Origin: JBCBKU01 sp038521345
GTDB lineage: Bacteria > Pseudomonadota > Alphaproteobacteria > Rhodobacterales > Rhodobacteraceae
Length of the DNA: 64,000 bases
Direction: 5' to 3'
Assembly (NCBI GenBank): GCA_038521345.1
Contig: JBCBKU010000001.1
Coordinates: 62,001-126,000 of the forward strand
The notes beneath the pieces were generated by a model that had not been told where the DNA came from, ran no database searches, and saw only the letters and a program-made list of their open reading frames with translations. Shown one piece after another: positions 61,087 through 64,000 of this stretch. The first letter of the stretch is position 1, and each line of letters begins with the position of its first letter. Made by a program: the position numbers and the translations under genes.

Positions 61087-61917
61087 ATGTTTGCGCTTCG
61101 CCCCCTGATTGCTTCTCTCGGCCTAGCAGCCATAGCTTGGCATGCCAACGCCCCCGTTGCCGTAGCGCATGAGTTCTGGATCGATGCCGAGAGTTACAAA
61201 GTATCTGTGGCTGAACCTGTTACCGCGAACCTCCGTGTCGGCCAAGACTACGAAGGATCCGCCTTCAGCTTTCTTCCGCGCAGTTTCCGCCGATTTGACC
61301 TGATCGAGCAGGGCGCAACCCGACCGGTGGAAGGACGGCTTGGTGATATCCCGGCATTGACGGTCGAAGTGGATGAAGGACTTTTGGTCGTGGTCCACGA
61401 GACCACCGACAGCAGGCTGACCTATACCGAGATGTCAAAGTTCGCCGATTTCGTCCTGCACAAGGACGCGGCATGGACGCTTGACGTGCATACCGAGCGC
61501 GGTTTCCCAGAGGACCAATTCCGGGAAGTCTACTCGCGGTACGCCAAGGCTCTTATCGCCGTTGGATCTGGAGCCGGTGCTGACCAGGAAGCCGGGTTAG
61601 AGACAGAGTTCATTGCGCTTGCGAACCCTTACACGGACCTGGTGGGTGGCGCATTTCCCGTCCGCCTCTTGTACCGAGGAGAACCTAGGCCCGATGCCCA
61701 AGTCGAAGTGTTTGAAAAGATGCCGGACGGGTCGGTCACCGTGAACTTCGTCAGAACAGACGCGGACGGCGTGGCTCAAGTTCCTGTATCGGCGGGAAAT
61801 CGATACATGATCGACGCGGTGGTTCTTCGCGAACCGACGCCGGACTTGGCCGAGGAAACTGGTGCTGTTTGGGAAAGTCTTTGGGCGAACATGACATTCG
61901 CCATACCAGCGCGCTAA
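61087..61917 (+). CDS. DUF4198 domain exported protein
   Basis: A 276-residue secreted protein: a signal peptide (MFALRPLIASLGLAAIAWHANAPVAVA) then AHEFWIDAESYKVSVAEPVTANLRVGQDYEGSAF, the DUF4198 pattern, with a C-terminal beta-sandwich (FPVRLLYRGEPRPDAQVEVFEKMPDGSVTVNFVRTDADGVAQVPVSAG). This family is often near metal-uptake genes, but a function is not established. ATG 61087 is in the first position consistent with the signal; the frame is open upstream but antisense to the previous gene. The pair of divergent exported proteins may act together. Confidence 0.8.
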   Translation: MFALRPLIASLGLAAIAWHANAPVAVAHEFWIDAESYKVSVAEPVTANLRVGQDYEGSAFSFLPRSFRRFDLIEQGATRPVEGRLGDIPALTVEVDEGLLVVVHETTDSRLTYTEMSKFADFVLHKDAAWTLDVHTERGFPEDQFREVYSRYAKALIAVGSGAGADQEAGLETEFIALANPYTDLVGGAFPVRLLYRGEPRPDAQVEVFEKMPDGSVTVNFVRTDADGVAQVPVSAGNRYMIDAVVLREPTPDLAEETGAVWESLWANMTFAIPAR

Positions 61918-61930
61918 GGCACCGGATGCG

Positions 61931-62074
61931 TTACTCTTCGCCGGTATCCACGAGCCAACCGCCGGGACCTGCGATGTGATCGGGAAGCGTGATGATGAAG
62001 ATCTCGCGAAGAACAAGGCAAGTAATGGCGCTCATCACCACCGAATCGAATGAAATCGAAACCAACAAGTCCAT
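61931..62074 (-). CDS. Small membrane peptide (47 residues)
   Basis: MDLLVSISFDSVVMSAITCLVLREIFIITLPDHIAGPG is mostly one transmembrane-like segment with a short acidic tail. ATG 62074 is preceded by AGGAG at 7 bases, a better site than many annotated genes here. A longer in-frame form exists but lacks a site. It lies between the DUF4198 gene and truA in a 295-bp gap. Function is unknown; whether it is expressed is uncertain. Confidence 0.45.
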   Translation of the reverse strand: MDLLVSISFDSVVMSAITCLVLREIFIITLPDHIAGPGGWLVDTGEE

Positions 62075-62212
62075 TGGGCACTCCTGCTTAACGAAGACCT
62101 TTAGGCCAGAGATTCGGGGCGCAAGAAGGGACACCAAAAGGCGGCGCGGCCCGATTGCTGAGGTCATTTTGGGGCATTGGTTCGAGATCGAGATTCAATC
62201 GGAAAATGCTGC

Positions 62213-63019
62213 CTAGTTTGTCGCTTCCGCGGCGCCAACCGCCGACGTTTCTCCGCCGAAGGGATCGGTCGGATACCGAACCCCCGCCAGCGTGAGCCCG
62301 TCAGGCGGGCAAACCGGACCACAGGCCGCGCGGTCTCGGGCCGCCAATGCCCGTGCAACGCGCGCAGGCTCCCACGCTCCGGCACCGACGCGTTCAAGGG
62401 TTCCTACAATCGAACGAACTTGGTTGTGGAGAAAGCTGCGAGCCCGCAGCTGAAAGCGAAACTCGGTCCCGCCGGGATAAGGCATGGCCGCGATGCGGAT
62501 CTCGTCCAACGTTTTTACAGGGCTCTTGGCTTGGCACATGGTGGACCGGAAGGTCGTAAAGTCATGCTGACCGGTCAGATGGGCGGCACCTACGCGCATG
62601 GCTTCGATGTCCAGTTTACGTTGAACCCGCCACGCCCGGCCTGCATCGTGCGTCAGTGGCGCCCGACGGACCACAAGGCGGAAGACATAGAAACGTTCAC
62701 GTGCCGAGAACCGCGCGTGCCAGTCCTCGCCCACTTCCGCGGCCGCGGTGATGGCAATCGGGTCCGGTTTCAGGTGCCAGTTCAGCGCCTCAGACAAGCG
62801 AAACGGATCCCACGGTCGCGCAAGGTCCACATGCGCCACCTGACCTGTTGCATGAACCCCGGCATCCGTGCGCCCAGCGGCCGCCATACTATCGATACCG
62901 GTCTCGAGTTGGGCCAGCGCAACCTCGATGCGGCCCTGAACGGTCGGATGGGTGTCCTGCCGCTGCCACCCCGCATATGGGGCGCCGTCATATTCGATCC
63001 GAAGGGCAAAGCGGGGCAT
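62213..63019 (-). CDS. truA: tRNA pseudouridine(38-40) synthase
   Basis: A 268-residue TruA modifying the anticodon stem-loop of many tRNAs. It starts MPRFALRIEYDGAPYAGWQRQ; the catalytic Asp is in AGRTDAGVHATGQVAH (about residue 55), with FYVFRLVVRR and FQLRARSFLHNQVRSIVGTL later. ATG 63019 is selected on this N-terminus; a 31-residue in-frame upstream extension lies on the opposite side of the next gene's start. Divergent from the YcjX-like gene. Confidence 0.95.
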   Translation of the reverse strand: MPRFALRIEYDGAPYAGWQRQDTHPTVQGRIEVALAQLETGIDSMAAAGRTDAGVHATGQVAHVDLARPWDPFRLSEALNWHLKPDPIAITAAAEVGEDWHARFSARERFYVFRLVVRRAPLTHDAGRAWRVQRKLDIEAMRVGAAHLTGQHDFTTFRSTMCQAKSPVKTLDEIRIAAMPYPGGTEFRFQLRARSFLHNQVRSIVGTLERVGAGAWEPARVARALAARDRAACGPVCPPDGLTLAGVRYPTDPFGGETSAVGAAEATN

Positions 63020-63123
63020 GCCGCGGCGAATACCGTTCGTGGCGCGAGGATGCAAACTTCTGCGCTCCTCTGGTTCCTGCCGGGTGTCCTGCATATGTTC
63101 GGGCGACGGCAAAGGGGGCAGTC

Positions 63124-64000
63124 TTGGTTATAGGGCGCATTGCAGACGGTCTGACCCGCGGGGTCGAGGCCACGGTATCCACCGTCTCCGAAGCGTTCTT
63201 CGAGCCCGTGGTGAGACTAGGCGTCACGGGCCTTTCACGCGCGGGCAAAACCGTTTTCATTACCTCGTTGGTCGCAAATCTGCTTGACCGGGGGCGTATG
63301 CAGGGTTTGGTCGGTGCGTCAGAGGGGACGATCCGCGCGGCGTATCTGCAACCGCAACCCGACAACACAATTCCGCGTTTTGACTACGAGACGCATCTCG
63401 CAGCGCTGAAATCCGAGACCCCACACTGGCCGGAAAGCACCCGATCCGTGAGCGAGCTGCGGTTGTCATTCCGCGTTCAGCCGAAAGGCCTCTTGGCGGG
63501 GCTTTCCGGCATCCGCACCTTGCATGTCGACATTGTGGATTATCCCGGCGAATGGTTGCTCGACTTATCGCTTCTTGAGACGGATTTCTCTGCGTGGAGC
63601 AAGAAAACGCTCGATCGCGCGCGTGCGCGGACCGAGGCAGAGCGCTTTCTTGCAGTGCTCGAGACGGTCGATCCGAATGCCCGAACAGATGAACCGACGG
63701 CAAGGTCACTGGCCGATTCCTTTACGGAGTATCTGACCGCAGCGCGGGGCGCCGGTTATGCCGATTGTACGCCTGGGCGCTTTCTGCTGCCTGGCGAATT
63801 GGCAGGCTCGCCGGTCCTGACTTTCGCGCCCGTGCCGCCGGGCAGGACTGGCCGGGGCAGCCTAGCCCGCGAGTTTGAGAGACGGTTCGAAGCCTACAAG
63901 CGCGAAGTCGTACGCCCATTTTTTCGCGACCACTTTGCGCGGATCGACCGCCAGGTTGTTCTCGTTGACATGCTCGAGGCTATCGCAGCCGGTCCGGCCG
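63124..64000 (+). CDS. YcjX-like P-loop ATPase/GTPase, partial
   Basis: The frame is open from TTG 63124 to the window edge (292 codons visible) with no stop. A Walker A motif GLSRAGKTVFITSLVANLL appears at about residue 41, and VDIVDYPGEWLLDL, SAWSKKTL, GAGYADCTPGRFLLPGEL and FRDHFARIDRQVVLVDML match the YcjX family, whose roles in stress and envelope maintenance are poorly understood. AGGGGG precedes the TTG. The gene is truncated by the window, not by mutation. Confidence 0.85.
   Translation, partial: MVIGRIADGLTRGVEATVSTVSEAFFEPVVRLGVTGLSRAGKTVFITSLVANLLDRGRMQGLVGASEGTIRAAYLQPQPDNTIPRFDYETHLAALKSETPHWPESTRSVSELRLSFRVQPKGLLAGLSGIRTLHVDIVDYPGEWLLDLSLLETDFSAWSKKTLDRARARTEAERFLAVLETVDPNARTDEPTARSLADSFTEYLTAARGAGYADCTPGRFLLPGELAGSPVLTFAPVPPGRTGRGSLAREFERRFEAYKREVVRPFFRDHFARIDRQVVLVDMLEAIAAGPA

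Noticed and set aside
61056..61148. Longer N-terminus for the minus-strand exported protein
   Set aside because: It would run into the divergent DUF4198 gene start; a compact signal peptide fits from 61055.

Overview
The window is a gene-dense, roughly 60 % GC chromosomal segment of an alphaproteobacterium, very probably a member of the Rhodobacterales (Rhodobacteraceae/Roseobacter group). The evidence is the gene content: a gene-transfer-agent style head-spike base protein of the Rcc01079 type, PrpE, MaeB fused to a phosphotransacetylase-like domain, a ScfR-type short-chain acyl-CoA regulator, paired MerR regulators beside beta-oxidation genes, a CtrA box, and an anti-Shine-Dalgarno small RNA of alphaproteobacterial design. 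I see no rRNA, tRNA, insertion sequence, CRISPR array or replication origin. The genus cannot be fixed from this sequence alone.

Layout. (1) 0-6.7 kb: accessory-looking region with a glycosyltransferase/hydrolase fusion, a small GTA-type spike base protein and a 1414-residue Ig-like plus beta-helix fibre protein. (2) 6.7-14 kb: housekeeping and central metabolism: esterase-glyA, nadK, prpE, maeB. (3) 14-19.8 kb: VOC-cupin protein, then a tightly overlapping nucleoside salvage operon cdd-deoA-deoB-add-upp. (4) 19.8-22.5 kb: degenerate peptidase-like membrane protein, sulfotransferase, and a Hint-domain protein behind a CtrA site. (5) 22.5-31 kb: minus-strand fatty-acid/acyl-CoA degradation cluster (two MerR regulators, acyl-CoA dehydrogenase, small coupled protein, GST, thiolase, two unknown proteins, fadJ). 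(6) 31-36.4 kb: two hotdog thioesterases and a MATE exporter; pyrD with a DUF952 gene; a periplasmic 5'-nucleotidase behind a possible PHO box. (7) 36.4-46 kb: divergent ScfR-type regulator and a five-gene branched-chain-type ABC importer followed by acetyl-CoA synthetase, then yedK/HMCES and a minus-strand small RNA. (8) 46-60.5 kb: glpD-glpK and the complete glycogen operon glgP-glgB-glgC-glgA-glgX-pgm. (9) 60.5-64 kb: two exported proteins, a small membrane peptide, truA and the start of a YcjX-like ATPase.

Functionally the window is dominated by carbon storage and acyl-CoA metabolism. Glycerol enters through glpK/glpD; glucose-1-phosphate is interconverted by pgm, stored by glgC/A/B and released by glgP/glgX. 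Fatty acids are degraded by the 22-31 kb cluster; propionate and acetate are activated by prpE and acsA; malate is decarboxylated by MaeB. The most interesting points are the orphan GTA-type spike locus, the regulator-transporter-acsA block that may be an importer for short organic acids, and the small RNA downstream of yedK.
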